64,000 bases of DNA, from positions 33,057,090-33,121,089 of the forward strand of contig NC_079217.1 of NCBI RefSeq assembly GCF_029633865.1, in the 5' to 3' direction. This document shows positions 44,858 through 57,819 of the stretch, piece after piece (the first letter of the stretch is position 1; each line of letters starts with the position of its first letter). The DNA is from Lampris incognitus. Its lineage: Eukaryota > Chordata > Actinopteri > Lampriformes > Lampridae. The notes under the pieces were generated by a model. The model was given only the letters and a program-made list of their open reading frames with translations. It had not been told where the DNA came from and ran no database searches. The position numbers were made by a program, and so were the translations under genes.

Positions 44858-46120
44858 ATATTATGATAACCAAAAATCGCAGACCATATCTAGCTCCAGA
44901 GGATGGGTAATGTAAACAGATGCTGTCCTTGTAGGACACAGTGTGGCATAGTCTTTAAAGGTAAATTTCCTAATGGCATGTGCGACAATGGCTTTGTCGA
45001 GAACTGCAACAACATTAAGCGCTCTGCTGACAACAAGAAAGCTGACATATGTCGCCCTCAGCCTCAGGTCAAAATTGTGAATTTGTTTGAGAAATGGCGA
45101 CAAGTGAAGACCCACAAGGAACTGAAAGTGATGGCGGCATTGGCTGGTTTCTTCATTTGTGAGTAATAAAACGAACAGTATTTACAAAGTCTGACCAAAA
45201 CAATAACAGAAGTGGGGCAGATGGCCGCTGCATGCATCAATCGGGGATTATGCCTTTTAAAGGCATAATTAAAGATTAATGCTTCGTTACCTACCTTTTC
45301 ACAACGTACTGAAACAAATACAATGGTGGATACAAATGTAATGGCTATGTGACTGATACCCATGTGAAAAAGGGCTCTTTATGTTGACCTGACAGGATTC
45401 CATATATCAGAATACTGTTTTTTGTCAAAAGTTAATATTAGCTCTGGGCAATATTATAATTTATCAATGTATTATCTCAAGATTACATTTGAAGGTTGTC
45501 AGTTGACTAATTAAATTATAATGATAATCTATCCGAGGGAGTATTATTTGAAAACTAGTTTGATATTCTACTTAACCAAATAATTCAATGTGATGAACCT
45601 CAGTTGAATTTGTAAACGGTATTATTGTGAGCAGAGATCACATAAAATTCCCCTTGGTTATTCTGACAATAATATTTTCTGTCGCCCAGCGGTAGTATGC
45701 GGCAGTGTTTGGGCTTGGTTAACCCTCCACATGTAGACTGGATGTTCTCTACATGCTGGATGTGTCTTCCCTCTCCAGTCTACAGGTTTTCCTGATCTGG
45801 ATGTGGGTGTTTGTTCAAGCCCTCTCTACTTTTCTCCTTGTCTTGATGAAGAGAAAATTGAAGTGAGTTTGTGCTGTGAACAAAATAAAGACAATTGTTC
45901 TCTGAGGATGTCGTCCTTCTATCAAGATGCCCAGGCATGTTGAAGAAAACTGTGTTCTAGCTGGTTGTTTAAGATATCCCCACCAAATTCCACCTGCCTG
46001 AATAGGCACTAATTTAGTGAGCTTGTAGAACTAAAAAAGTCGACAGGTGTGAGTTGTTTCAATCATACTTGTCTTCAAAGTACCCAAGATGGCTCCATCT
46101 TGCAACAAGGAGAAATATTG
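44858..46120. other. Presumed gdpd5 intron, nothing recognised
   Basis: Short open frames on both strands at about 44.9-45.2 kb match no family I know and lack splice support. Confidence 0.4.
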
Positions 46121-46127
46121 TCTCCAG

Positions 46128-47190
46128 AATAGAATAGAATAGAATAGAACTTTGTCATTGTACAAGTACAATGACATTTGAAAGTGCAGTTCTTCTCAGT
46201 GCAAAGATCAGTATAAAAAGAATTAAAAACATAAAACACACACACAAATTAATTTCTACATTCTACTGGACACCAACATATTGCACAAAAAGTCAGGAAT
46301 CAAGACTTAGCAGCATTTAGTGCGGTTATGGCTTGGGGATAGAAGCTGTTCTTTAGTCTGTTTGTCTGAGCTCTTATTGTCCTATAACATCTGCCTGAGG
46401 GCAGCAGTTCAAACAGATGGTGTCCTGGGTGGGATGGGTCTTTGAGGATGCCATGGGCTTTTTTGAGACAGTGGGAACTGTATGTCTTCCAGGGAGGGGA
46501 GTGGGCATCCAATAATCTTCTGGGCAGTGGTGATGACCCTCTGGAGTGCTTTCCTCTCTGCTACTGTGCAGCTAGCAAACCAGACACAGATGCAATAGGT
46601 CAGTATGCTCTCTATGGAGCAGCGGTAGAAGGACACAAGCAGTGAGGTGGTAAGGTGGTTCTTCCTGAGGATGCTCATGAAGTAGAGCCTCTGCTGTGCC
46701 TTCCTAACCAGCACTGTGGTGTTAACGCTCCAGGTCAAGCCCTCTTCTATGTGTATGCCCAGAAACCAGAAGTCCGAGACACTCTCCACACAGTCCCCGC
46801 CAATGAAAAGGGGATGACTGTCCGTTTTGTTCCTCCTGTAGTCTATAATCAGCTCCTTTTTCTTGGAGGTGTTGAGGATCAGGTTATTTTCCATGCACCA
46901 CACAGACAGCCGCTCCACCTCGTCCGGTATGCAGACTCATCCCCCCCAGAGATGAGCCCCACCACCGTAGTGTCGTCTGCACACTTGATGATGGTGTTGC
47001 TGGAGTGAGCGGGGGTGCAGTCGAGTATGTACAGGGTGTAGAGTAGGGGGCTCGGCACACAGCCCTGTGGGGAGCCAGTGCTGAGGCTGAGGGCTGAGGA
47101 GATGTGGGGGGGGGGGCTACTCTGACCCTCTGTGGGTGCTCAGACAGAAAGTCCTTAATCCAGAGGCAGATGGAATAAAAAAAAAAAGAG
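46128..47190 (-). mobile_element. Non-LTR retrotransposon, 3' half (RT C-terminus)
   Basis: Minus strand: catalytic KCADDTTVVGLI (near 46970), RLSVWCMENNLILNTSKKKE, VSDFWFLGIHIEEGLTW, RKAQQRLYFMSILRKNH, SFYRCSIESILTYCICVW, ALQRVITTAQKIIGC and LLPSGRCYRTIRAQTNRLK. The 3' end has ACAAGTACAATG and a (TTCTA)n tail at 46128-46150, as in the common fish LINE. 5'-truncated near 47190. A few frame breaks. Confidence 0.85.
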
Positions 47191-47570
47191 TCTCTGACAC
47201 AGTTGCGAAATGGTTCCTGCTCTTTTTACTCCTTTTTTAAAGTCTATCCAAGCACAGGCCATTATTCGAACTATTCAGCAATCATCTCCTTTTTTAAGAG
47301 AGGACTATGTAATCTAATGCTGAAAATATAAATGGTTTGGTGCCACAGCAGGTGTTATCTCTTCCTCCCTTGAGTGGTAAAAAAATTCTATATATACCTA
47401 AAACCAATGACCATCTGAGCTCAGTTAGTCACCCAAAACTTCTAACCAAGTCCAGATTGCATTACTGGGCATTGGCCCTGCACCATCAAATCAACAGCCT
47501 TTGGCATCAAATCAGCCTCAGTCTCAGTATGGAGAGTCTATAAGTAAGCAGCAACCTAGCCCACTCCCGG

Positions 47571-47593
47571 TTTTTTTTTTTTTTTTTTTTTTT
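47571..47593. repeat. Poly-T run
   Basis: 23 T; could be the A tail of a minus-strand insertion, but no body was identified. Confidence 0.9.
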
Positions 47594-47751
47594 GTTAATC
47601 ACCTCTGACCCACATTATTCAGTTTGAACTGTCACACTGATGAGCATGATTTCACATTGTCAGAAGGGGCTTATGTGATTTGGGTGATTTCACTGTGTTT
47701 GATGTAATTTTGTCAATTCATGTCCCAGTTTTAATGTATTCTTGTAGAAGA

Positions 47752-47872
47752 TTTTTTTTTAATTTGATATACTTTATTAATCCCCATGGGGAAATTCTTC
47801 TCTGCATTTAACCAATCCTAGTTGTGTAGCTAGAGAAGTGGGCAGCCGCTGTGCAGCACCTGGGAATATATG
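47752..47872 (-). repeat. Dispersed repeat fragment (CCCCATGGGGAAATTC type)
   Basis: ACTTTATTAATCCCCATGGG, CTGCATTTAACCAATCCTA and GTGGGCAGCCGCTGTGCAGC resemble the 3' end of a widespread fish retroposon. Confidence 0.5.
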
Positions 47873-47899
47873 ATGACATAAATTGAATAATAATAATTA

Positions 47900-49250
47900 T
47901 TATTATTACAATGATAATTTTAATTTGTTAAGGGTCCATTTACGTCTTTTGATTGTTAAGCAAAAGTGGGCTGTCCACACTCCCCTGTTGTAATGAAGAT
48001 GGGCTGAACCTCAGGACACATACATGCAACTATATAACTGCTTTCATTATTGTGTATTTAGAATAAGCATGGTTTCAAAGCATGACCTCACTGAAAGTGC
48101 TTTTTTTTTTAAATTATTTTTTCAGACTGCAGTGTCGAAATGCTTAAATGGTGGTAGTCTGTACTTTATCTGGTTGTTTCATGAAGTGGACTATACATAA
48201 AAGCTGAATTCCACTTCTGACTTTGTTGTTTTCGACAGAGGGTTTATTTACTCCCCCATTAGATTTATTGGCCCGAGGTGAACTCTCTTCTGTCTGTATG
48301 CCTTTCCACTTGCTGGCTTTTTACTAGTGCTGGTGGCCTCAGCTGGCCTGACTGTAAAGGTTTCCATGATATTGATCATTGGCCTGCCTTTTGAGGCATT
48401 GGTTCTACAGGACACTGATACTGTAATCTGCTGTCATGACTTGTCCTCTCAGGTCATTTCATCAGCCACACTGGTGCTGTTGCAGTGTGATGTTCTCCAG
48501 CCTCTGTCACCATGCCCTGTTCCCACCGTGGGAGCACTTTGTCTTTATTACAGACGGTTGATAGACAGTGGGGGCAGCTAAATATTTGCTAATATATTAA
48601 CAGGCTAACAACAATACAAAGCACAAGGTTAGGTTTGGTTCATTGCCAGTTGAAAAACAAAGTTGGGACCTTGGACCATGAGGATGAGTGTAAATAATTA
48701 TTTTCAGTAGGTCTACAGACCCACACTGGAAGAGTTCAGGTCAAGCAGGCACGACCCGTTCATATGGGCAGGTGGGGCAGTGCCCCACTAAAAGAAGTCA
48801 TCCATCCAAAAACTAGTTCCTCCTCATAAACTATTTTCCTGCATTAATCCATCATAATTTACATTGCAGTAACTGACTGGAAGAGTTGTGATGTGACGCT
48901 GCACGCAATGTGATTGGTTGATGCCTTTATTCGCAGCGCGGGAGCTCAGAAAAATTGACCTCGTTTCAAAAAAAATAAGTTGTATCGCTTTTTCGCCGCG
49001 TAATATCCGCGTTCTGTGTGAAAGTACTCGTGACAAAAACAGTTCAAAACATATATTGACGAGCAAATTAATCGCATAAAAAATGCCCCCAGCGTGTAAC
49101 GGCCTTTGTGTGCATCTGTGTGTGTATTAGGGGAATAGTTCACAGTCTGGATAGGGGACTGTGGGATGGGTGTACAGAACTGTTACGTGATGGGTTTTTA
49201 CTCCTTGCCTGCACATACCCACTGCACCAGCAGTCTAGTGGAATTATGTT
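47900..49250. other. Presumed gdpd5 intron, nothing recognised
   Basis: No supportable exon or element. Confidence 0.4.
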
Positions 49251-49251
49251 G

Positions 49252-50385
49252 AGACTAGTAAGTGACCCGCAACCAAGTTGCGGTGATCATGACGTTTATT
49301 AGCTATCCACCCGTCTAATTCTCCTTCCTCTTCATCCTGCCAGCTAACCGCCTTCCCCCTGCCCCCCCCACTCCAACTCCCTCCCCCCAAATGCTCAGAA
49401 TCATCTGAAATGCCGAGAAGTGGTTTTTAGCCATTTTTAGAAAAATGCATATTTTTCATATTTATGCAAAATTATGCATAATTTTAATTTTCTGGGATTT
49501 TTCCCTTACTCTCTGAGACAATACCTACCGGCTCCAAAAAGAATTAGGATCATAAATGCTTTAGTTTTCGGTCCCGCTATCTACACTAACTAACACACAC
49601 ACTAACACCACACACACACACACACATTCCGAAAATATATGAGTAGAAGGTGCGAACGTACCCACACCTGTACGACACATCACAGAGAGGATACATACCA
49701 CCGTCTCTTCAGTTTTTCTTGTAGAGCCAGCAGGCATGAGCATGTCTTCGTCGTCGTCAGTGTCGGACGCCATGACTGAAGACTGTAAACAACACGCAAG
49801 CATTGTGGGTAATGTAGTGTTTCACGGACAGTCTTACAGGAAACTACAACGCTCGACTATGGAAGCCCAAATGACTGCGGACATTCTCATGGAGTCCGCT
49901 CCGCGTACGCTCCGCCCAAGTATGTTTGGGCCTTTAAATGTGATTCATCAGATAAGACACTCGGACACTTTCACGCGCGCAACAGCGGACGACTTTATTG
50001 TTCGTCAGACCCGCCAAAACCCGAACCGCCCGCACGCGCTGATTTACATTCTAAAACAGAAAACTTTAATAAGTTCACTTCACGTGACAGCCGCCATATA
50101 CGCCCGTGTTCGACCCATGCAAATGCGACTCTGACGTTGTGGCTTATTTCACGGACGCGTTCTATTTCCAACGCTGCTCGCTGTCTCCGACCGCCATCCA
50201 GCAACCCGTTAAGAACGCGAGGTTTGTGCGAACGGCGGAAAGAGCCGAGGCGTGATGTAGCCAGAGCCCGCCATCTTGTTGAACTGCTCAGGATTCTGAG
50301 GGATTCCACATATTTTATGCATATTCCGCATATTATGCATAATTTTAATGTTCTGCTAGACACACATGGTGAAAATACGGGAGTC
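49252..50385. mobile_element. Helitron-like repeat unit 1
   Basis: Begins GACTAGTAAGTGACCCGC with a hairpin (49267-49283). Then TATCCACCCGTCTAATTCTC, a block AATGCTCAGAATCATCTGAA, the AT-rich GCATATTTATGCAAAATTAT region, about 750 bp of CpG-containing unique sequence, and the end GGTGAAAATACGGGAGTCGA. Unit 2 shares this layout. Helitron/Helentron identity is inferred from the terminal hairpin and tandem arrangement; no Rep/helicase was found. Confidence 0.5.
49267..49283. repeat. Hairpin of Helitron-like unit 1
   Basis: CCGCAAC-CAA-GTTGCGG, seven base pairs. Confidence 0.85.
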
Positions 50386-51073
50386 GACTAGAAGAACCCC
50401 GCTACAATGTAGCGGTTTGGTTATCCACCCGTCTAAATCTCCCTCCTCTTCATCCTGCCAGCTAACCGCCTTCCCCCTGCCCCTAACCCCCCCCACTCCA
50501 ACTTCCTCCCCCCAAATGCTCAGAATCATCTGAAATGCCGAGAAAAGTGGTTTACCCCCACTCCAATTCCCTCCCCCAAATGCTCAGAATCATCTGAAAT
50601 GCCGAGAAAAGTGGTTTTTAGCCATTTTTAGAAAATGCATATTTTGCATAATTATGCATAATTATTTTAATGTTCTGCTATTTTTCTGGTCCTCTCTGGA
50701 ACAATACTTACCACCTCCAAAAAAATGAGGATCATAAGTGCATTTTTGCAAAAATGCATATTTTGCATAATGCCAGAACATCTGTCCCAGAATTTTTTTT
50801 ATATAAGTGAAAAAATGAAAGATGCTCAGAATCATCTGAAATGCCAAGAAAAGTGGTTTTTAGCCATTTTTAGAAAAATGCGTGTTTTGCATATTTATGC
50901 ATAATTAATTATGCATAATTTTAATTTTCTGCTATTTTTTATAGGTGCCCCTGATCATCCCCAATAACCTCCAAAAAGAATCAAGGCCCCAAGTGCTTTA
51001 GTTTGGCCGTTTATAAACTCTCACACAGACACACACCACACACCAGACACACATTGTGAAAATACCGGAGTAG
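50386..51073. mobile_element. Helitron-like repeat unit 2
   Basis: Begins GACTAGAAGAACCCCGCTAC with hairpin 50399-50415, then TATCCACCCGTCTAAATCTC. The block ATGCTCAGAATCATCTGAAA plus GCATATTTTGCATAATTATG is repeated three times (about 50516, 50580, 50822). It ends TTGTGAAAATACCGGAGTAG. Confidence 0.5.
50399..50415. repeat. Hairpin of Helitron-like unit 2
   Basis: CCGCTAC-AAT-GTAGCGG, seven base pairs; the fifth pair is T-A where unit 1 has A-T. Confidence 0.85.
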
Positions 51074-52535
51074 ATTTTTGGGTGTTTCCCAGCCCATCTC
51101 TTTTATTGAAGCTGTGATTCAAATGAGCATTTTTAATGAAAAATTCAATTTGTTTTTGATTTGTTGTTTCACCATGCAATTATCATGCACAATTATTGGA
51201 ACAATTAGATCTAGTATGTCTGACATGCTATGTTGATTTTGATACAGTTGCAAAATTCCTGCAAACACTAAAAATGCTAAAGGGAGGATTGCAGTCTGTA
51301 TTGCAGCTCAACCATTGATTTAGAAATTCAATGAAAATAAGGGACCATTTCCATCACCTGCTTTTAATAATTTGCAAATTAAATTTGCCATGTCATAGGG
51401 CAGGAGTCCAAACCTGAGTCTGCTCATTTTTCTTTTCCGATAATCCAATTTAGAGGAATGTTCAATAATACATATTAAGAGATTTTCAGTCTCTTTATAC
51501 TGTAGACTATGATGCTCAGTCCCAAGAAAAAACAAAATTCTATGATGAAACACACTCATTACGAACGGCAATATTATCGTTTTTTTTTTTTTTGGATGAT
51601 GTAACTTGCACACCACATGGGACATCTCAGCATCTACCTTCCTCAGCATGCGTGTGTTGAGCGATTTGGCTGCTCAGAGCTTTTATGGCTGTTATCCAGG
51701 GCAGTGTTAGTATATGCTGTAGGCACACAAAGATTTTATATAAATTGATATGGCATGTTAAGCTGGCCATTTTCTATATTAAACAGATAATTAGAACCTG
51801 AATATATATATATATATATATATGTTATTACTGATACAATCAGCACTTCATATTCCTCTGGTGTAAATAGTATAAACGAGATGGTGCACTTGACGGTCTT
51901 ATTTTTCATAGATGGGCTAATGTTTGCTGCACAATTGCTTTGAAAAAGTATGATTTCTTGGATAGGGGCAGAAAGAGATATCGGACCTTTTCTGCAATTT
52001 CCCATTTTCTCCTCTTCATGCAGACACTATTATTATTTTATCAGTGAATCAATTTACATTTTCCCTCGTAATACTCAGTTGAATATTGTCAACCCCCGAG
52101 CTTAAATTGCCAGATCAACAACAGTAAAAGCAATAAGCAGTGAAGAGTGTGAGGGTCAATGGTGGCTCCCAGAAAATATAATGAATTATCAATGAATTAT
52201 CCTATTAAAGGATTCATACTACCTCTGCCAAGAAGAATATGTTTTTATCCTTGTTTATGTTTTTCTGGTCAGCGAGACATCTGGAGAATGGTAGGCTGGA
52301 TTTCAACAAAACTTTGTGAGCAGCTGATGGAGAAATAGTTGAATTTTGTAGGTGAAATTATGGATGCTCTTTGAAATGTTTTAACTTTTCTTAATGAAAA
52401 GAAACCCCCATTGAAATCATTGGCAGGATTTCTTAAATCTCCTGGTGTGGAGAGGACAGATAATGTGACAATTCAATTCATAATGCTATTTGAAACCACT
52501 GTAGCTGCCATGTCAAAACTTTCTGTTAGCCTGCA
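51074..52535. other. Presumed gdpd5 intron, nothing recognised
   Basis: AT-rich, with a short (TA)n at 51803-51823. No exon supported. Confidence 0.4.
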
Positions 52536-52543
52536 CATTTATT

Positions 52544-52813
52544 GGTAACACTTTATTTTAGGGGGTCAGAAATTTCCTAGTAATAAGGTGGTAATTATCA
52601 CATAATTTCTTAGAAATAAGGTTGAAATTACCTTGTAATTTCCTAGTAATAAGGTGGTAGTTTTTACAGGTAATTTTACAGCTAACCCTAACCCAAATTA
52701 CAAGGTAATTTCAACCTTATTTCTAATAAATTACATGATAATTACCACCTTATTACTAGGAAATTACTAGGTAATGTCCGACCCCCTCCGACCCCCTAAA
52801 ATAAAGTGTAACC
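52544..52813. mobile_element. Palindromic MITE with 8-bp target duplication
   Basis: Ends GGTAACACTTTATTTTAGGG and its inverse CCCTAAAATAAAGTGTAACC; the arms are about 110-130 bp and meet near 52680. Flanked by CATTTATT at 52536-52543 and 52814-52821. The 8-bp duplication suggests hAT-type transposition in trans. Confidence 0.9.
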
Positions 52814-53854
52814 CATTTATTTTATTTTATTTTCTATTTTTTTCTGAAAATGTCTTTGGGTATGGGTATGATATGTCACTGCAGGGGAGCTGTTCAACCT
52901 TGGTGGTAGTTTGCACTCTCTGGGTGCTCTTCCTGTTGTTATTGTTGTTTTTAAGCTACTTAAATCTATCTGGTATCTGACCATCACGCTAGCACCATGT
53001 AATGTGAACACGTTCCCCAAAGTTGAGAGAAACCGATTCTTTCCCACAAATGGTTAAAAAATCTAAGGGCATAAAAATCCTCTTTAGTCCATCTACCCTC
53101 TTAACTAATACTAAGATCATTGTAACCCACTATAAGGAGTTTAAGGATCTTCTTTTTCTCACTTGATGGATTAAGCCTTTGTCCACCAAATGCCTCTTGG
53201 AGAGACTTGGTTTCTTGGTCTCTCATCTGATTCATTTCTAGAAGACGGCAACGTCTGCTAGGGAAACTGCTGAAGCATTTCCTCCGCTGCAGACTCATGT
53301 TTTCTTTTTGTCCCTGTGATTGGAGGAAACTAGGCAGCAGAAAGAGAGATGACAACAGCCATTTGGGGCTTGGCATCCACACTCTTGTGTGTTCTTTAAA
53401 AGTTCATCAAAGTTTAGTGGGTCCATTATCCTCAGATCCTCACCAACAAATAGACTGCCCCAGTGAATCCAGGGGAAGTTGCCAATGTTTACCCTGATAT
53501 AATTGTGTCTTGAAGTTTATATGGTGTGTCTTTTCCCCCAAAGTCCTCAGCTAATGTAGCTGTGATGAACAATGAGTGATTGTGTTGTTTCAGCCCACAC
53601 TCCTTACGGGGGTCATAGTTCATCACTGACTGGTCACAGTTATCAGGTTCACACTGACAAGATGTGAACAAGTCACTTCAAAACTTGAAGAAGGCCTTCT
53701 TCCTTTTGATTGTGACTATCATTGAAAAACTCCGAGTTGAAAGCTGCTAATAAATATTGTCTGCAATAATGTCGCTGGACAATTACCTTGAACATTCAAT
53801 GATTTTTAAAGGATATGTGATTTGTGGGGAGCACCCAGAGGAGGAGGTTGTGTC

Positions 53855-53995
53855 GGCCCAGTGATGGCCTGGCGGCCTGTCCAGGGTGTCTCCCCGCCTA
53901 CCGCCCAATGACTACTGGGATAGGCTCCAGCACCCCCACGACCCTGAGAGCAGGCTCAGCAGTTTGGATAATGCATGAATGGATGAATGGATGTG
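53855..53995 (+). repeat. Family C SINE tail fragment
   Basis: CGGCCTGTCCAGGGTGTCTC to GGATAATGCATGAATGGATG; head missing. Confidence 0.8.
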
Positions 53996-54031
53996 ATTTG
54001 TTACTCTGAAATTACACCATCTTCGTGCTTG

Positions 54032-54052
54032 TTTTTTTTTTTTTTTTTTTTT
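54032..54052. repeat. Poly-T run
   Basis: 21 T homopolymer. Confidence 0.9.
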
Positions 54053-54733
54053 ACCGACCTTGATGAGATGCAAGCACCGCATTTGATGTTGTGTGAACTT
54101 GTTGAATTTGATTTATGTAATTGCTCTCGAGTGGCCATTTAGCCTTTGTGATTCTGTTAAAACATAAGATTTAGAAAGGGACTATTTACCTTTTTTTGTT
54201 CTTGTCCAGTTCTGAGGACAGTTATGAACTGTAAATGAGAAGAAAAACAGATGCACCTCTCACCTCAAGGTGACAAATTTGTTGCCTTTACATCACAATA
54301 TGATTAAGATAATATTACCTATCAACTAGAAGCAATCTTTGTGCTAGCATTTGATAGTTTTGACATTGGTGAGGCTGTGTAGTTGCTGTAACAGACATAA
54401 ATAGAAACCTATGAGCAATAAGTTGCAATATAAACTGCCCAGATTTACTGCAGACGTGGAGACATTGCCATAAATACAGGTTTTAGCACTGTAATTTGTC
54501 AACAAGTGCAAACTTGGCATTGCTGAAAGTCGTTGTTACTTTGTCCTGGTGATTGTTGAATAGAACGTCAATGTGTCAGGCTGCATGACTGTTCTTCCCT
54601 GCATGCCTGGACTCGTGACCCTATTTAGTATATAGATAATTATATAAGATGTTGTCATGTTGTCACTCGCACTCCTCCTCACTTGACCTTTGATCAGCCA
54701 TTATTATGCAAGTCACAACGCACACACACGCAT

Positions 54734-54735
<2 letters not shown>

Positions 54736-54792
<57 letters not shown>
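54736..54792. repeat. (CA)n microsatellite
   Basis: About 28 CA units, with a further interrupted run just upstream (54719-54729). Confidence 0.95.
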
Positions 54793-54794
<2 letters not shown>

Positions 54795-54799
54795 CGCAC

Positions 54800-57290
54800 A
54801 CATGAACACAGGATGGTGGCAGGTTTGTGCAATATTTGATTGGCATATCTTGTTCAAGTCTGGTCAAACTTTTCATTCTTTTAGTCACAGTAAATCACTG
54901 ATTCAATAATAACCCATCTCCAATTCCTAAATGTTCATAAGAAAAGGATTTTCTTTTTGTTCAATCTTTCTACGATAAAGACATTAAAGGTCTACAGATA
55001 CCATATTTTCTTCCACATGTCTTAAAATTGACATGCTTACTTAATTGGACACACAGCCTAAATCTGCATAAATTCACGAAGTCCTTACTTGCTTGGACTC
55101 TATAACAGCAGGGCTTTGCATCGGTTACATTGCGTGGCCTTCTTTTAGTGTGTTTTTTTATCTCTTGCCAGAGGGCAAAGATCTGATTTTGCTCTTTGTA
55201 TTTACCATTTAGCATGGTGAACCAAAGCACTGGACTCAGGAAGCTGGCAACGATTTAATTATCTGGCATTTCTCTTCTTCCCTGGACCTTCAAGTTATAA
55301 ATCTTGCCCTTACTGGATATTGGGTAATATATTATTTATCTGGGCAAATGGGTTTTGTTACAGCATTTTAAATCAACCAAGATAGGACTCTTCAGGTTGA
55401 GAAGACAAAATCAAACTGGCAGAAGGTGAAGTGATACAACCAGTATCCCATCATCTTACTTTAGATTCTTCAGGATTCTAAACTGTGTTTACACAATTTG
55501 TTAACATACAGATTCAAATGCTCACATGGTTATTTTCACCTCAATATTGGTCAACACATATCCTCGCTCAGATAAAGGTAGCATATTTATTCATCAGGGT
55601 CATGATATTGCAAATGATGATGAGATGCCCTCTACCACTATCATTTGGGAAGAGCAGGTGTTCATCTTTTGAATGACACTTCAGCACAGATTAGCTCTTC
55701 CAACTAAGGCATGTTTTCTTTCAGCTTAACTGAAAGCCCTCTGTTTTGGTATCTGGGTTTTGCCTTCCCCCCACAGACGATTTATTTAGGGAAACAAGAG
55801 CTAAATAGTTACGCCGGCAGTCAAACAGTGTCTGATCCTTGTCTAAATCCCACAGGCTGCAATGCAGACACTCAGTCTGTTACTTACCAACTCCATGACA
55901 AGCTATATGGTAGTACCCAAGATTCAACCAAGATGAAGTGATTGGAGATAACACAATGTGGAATTAAGTGTGCTGGCTGTGTGGTGGTAGGTGTGAAAGG
56001 AGCCACTGCATTGGTCTGGTTTGAAACCTGGTTTTGTTGAAGGGTTTTTACACTCCTCTAACCTCTTGTGCTCCCTGTTGTCAGTGACCAGAGAGTTGTT
56101 GTGGTCTTGTGCAGCTCACTTGGTTGAACCTAGGACTCAACCCCCCCCCTCCCCCGCGACAATAGACCACAGTAGTGACATATACATTCTTCTCTTGTTT
56201 ACCTCAATAATAAAGATGTTTAGATATTTTCACATAAACGAGAACTTATCAGGCATAGAAATGTATTTAATTGCTTTGTAATATGTTGCTGTATAGTGAT
56301 TTTACTGGGGTATTTTCACTCAGAAAAACTGTTTTTTATTGTTTTATTTACTACTTGTTTTTTGGGGGTTTTTTGCTTGAGATTCACACTGCTTGCTTAT
56401 CCAGGACCCTACTGAAACTAAAACTTTCCTTTTAAATGAAGTGAGATGACCTGGCTTATTGGAAATAATAATGAATACATGTAACTATGTAACAAATATT
56501 AGTACTGATGCCCAAGCTATTTTATCCATCCAATAACATTGCACTGCCTCTTTGAAGATCCCCCAGTGTCCTGCTGGGGTGAGCCATGTTTTTGATGCCC
56601 CGTGGGTGTCCCGCCCTCCTCCAAGTGGTTTCTCTAATAACAGGAAATAGTGCCCTTGCTGCAGATGCTAATGAGCAGCTGCCCAGAGTCTGAAACATAC
56701 CGATTGAAGATAAATGAGTGTTGATAACAGTCTTGCAAAATTGCTGTGAAACATTAGACGTAATACATTGCTCATTACTCATAGGCTGGCTGTGAATCAC
56801 AAGCTTAGCAATTGGAGAAACGCCAGGGACCATATGCATGTAACATCTTTAAGGCTAAAAGCAGATCCGAACTGGACATTTTTTTGCTAAGAGTAATTCA
56901 TGAAGCATTTTAGCTCTAAAACTAGTTCATAAATCTGCAAAATGTTTGGAGTAGTTGAGGGGACTCCTAAGTCACAAAGACTAAATCAGAACAGTCCCAG
57001 AAATGGCTGCTGCTGTTAGGCTAGGAGGTGATCCCAGGTCCAAATTTGCCTTTGATTATTTCTTTCCTTTCATGGACAACTTGTGAAAGAAGCAGAGCTG
57101 GTCTGGTGTCCAATTTGGTTTTCATTTATTTTGCATGGTGATATGTTGGGTTTGTACCCATTAGCCATGGTAATTCTGCATTATTAATGAAGAGGCTTTA
57201 AAGCTATGTAAGAGACAGCATTACCTGAAAATATAGGCTACTCTATGAAGTCAGTATTTTATTTTCCGTATAATGTATGTAATGAGTTTA
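54800..57290. other. Presumed gdpd5 intron, nothing recognised
   Basis: No supportable exon or element. Confidence 0.4.
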
Positions 57291-57303
57291 TTGATAAACT
57301 TAC

Positions 57304-57694
57304 CCCCCCCCCCATTTTTCTCCCCAATTGTACCTGGCCAATTACGCCACTCTTCCGAGCTGTCCTGGTCGCTGCCTCCTCCAATACATTTGAAGTCGCC
57401 AGCCGCTTCTTTTCGCCTGACAGTGAGGAGTTTCGCCAGGGAGACGTAGTGCGTTGGAGGATCATGCTATTCCCCCCCAAATCCCCCTCCCCCCCAAACA
57501 GGTGCCCTGACCGACCAGAAGAGGCGCTACTGCAGCGACCAAGACACATACCCACGTCTGGCTTCCCACCTGCAGACATGGCCAGCTGTGTCTGTAGAGA
57601 TGACCGACCAAGCCGGAGGTAACACAGGGATGTGATCCAGCGATCCCTGTGTTGGTAGGCAACGAAATAGACCGCTGCACTACCCGAACATCCC
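57304..57694 (-). mobile_element. Family A SINE with 8-bp target duplication
   Basis: AAACTTAC flanks it at 57296-57303 and 57695-57702. The tRNA-like head on the minus strand is at the right end (GTAGTGCAGCGGTCTATTTC). The tail at the left is TTGGGGAGAAAAATGGGG. An internal deletion removes the GATCGGCAGAG block. Confidence 0.85.
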
Positions 57695-57819
57695 AAACTT
57701 ACATTTTCTTTAAAAATAGATTCATTATTTAACTATGACAACATGATCTGCACCTTTTGCCATTGAATTGTTATTCCACTGTATGGGCCATGTTGGAATC
57801 CCTCCTGCTCTGCTGGAGG

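Noticed and set aside
44903..45166. 87-codon frame with several Cys
   Set aside because: No family recognised, no exon boundaries; the opposite strand is equally open.
46128..46150. CRISPR-like or satellite array
   Set aside because: Short AATAG tandem is the 3' tail of a LINE; no spacer structure here or anywhere in the window.
49736..50134. 132-codon frame with Ser-rich start inside Helitron-like unit 1
   Set aside because: No known family, no splice context, lies within repeat-associated DNA. Could be captured gene sequence but unsupported.
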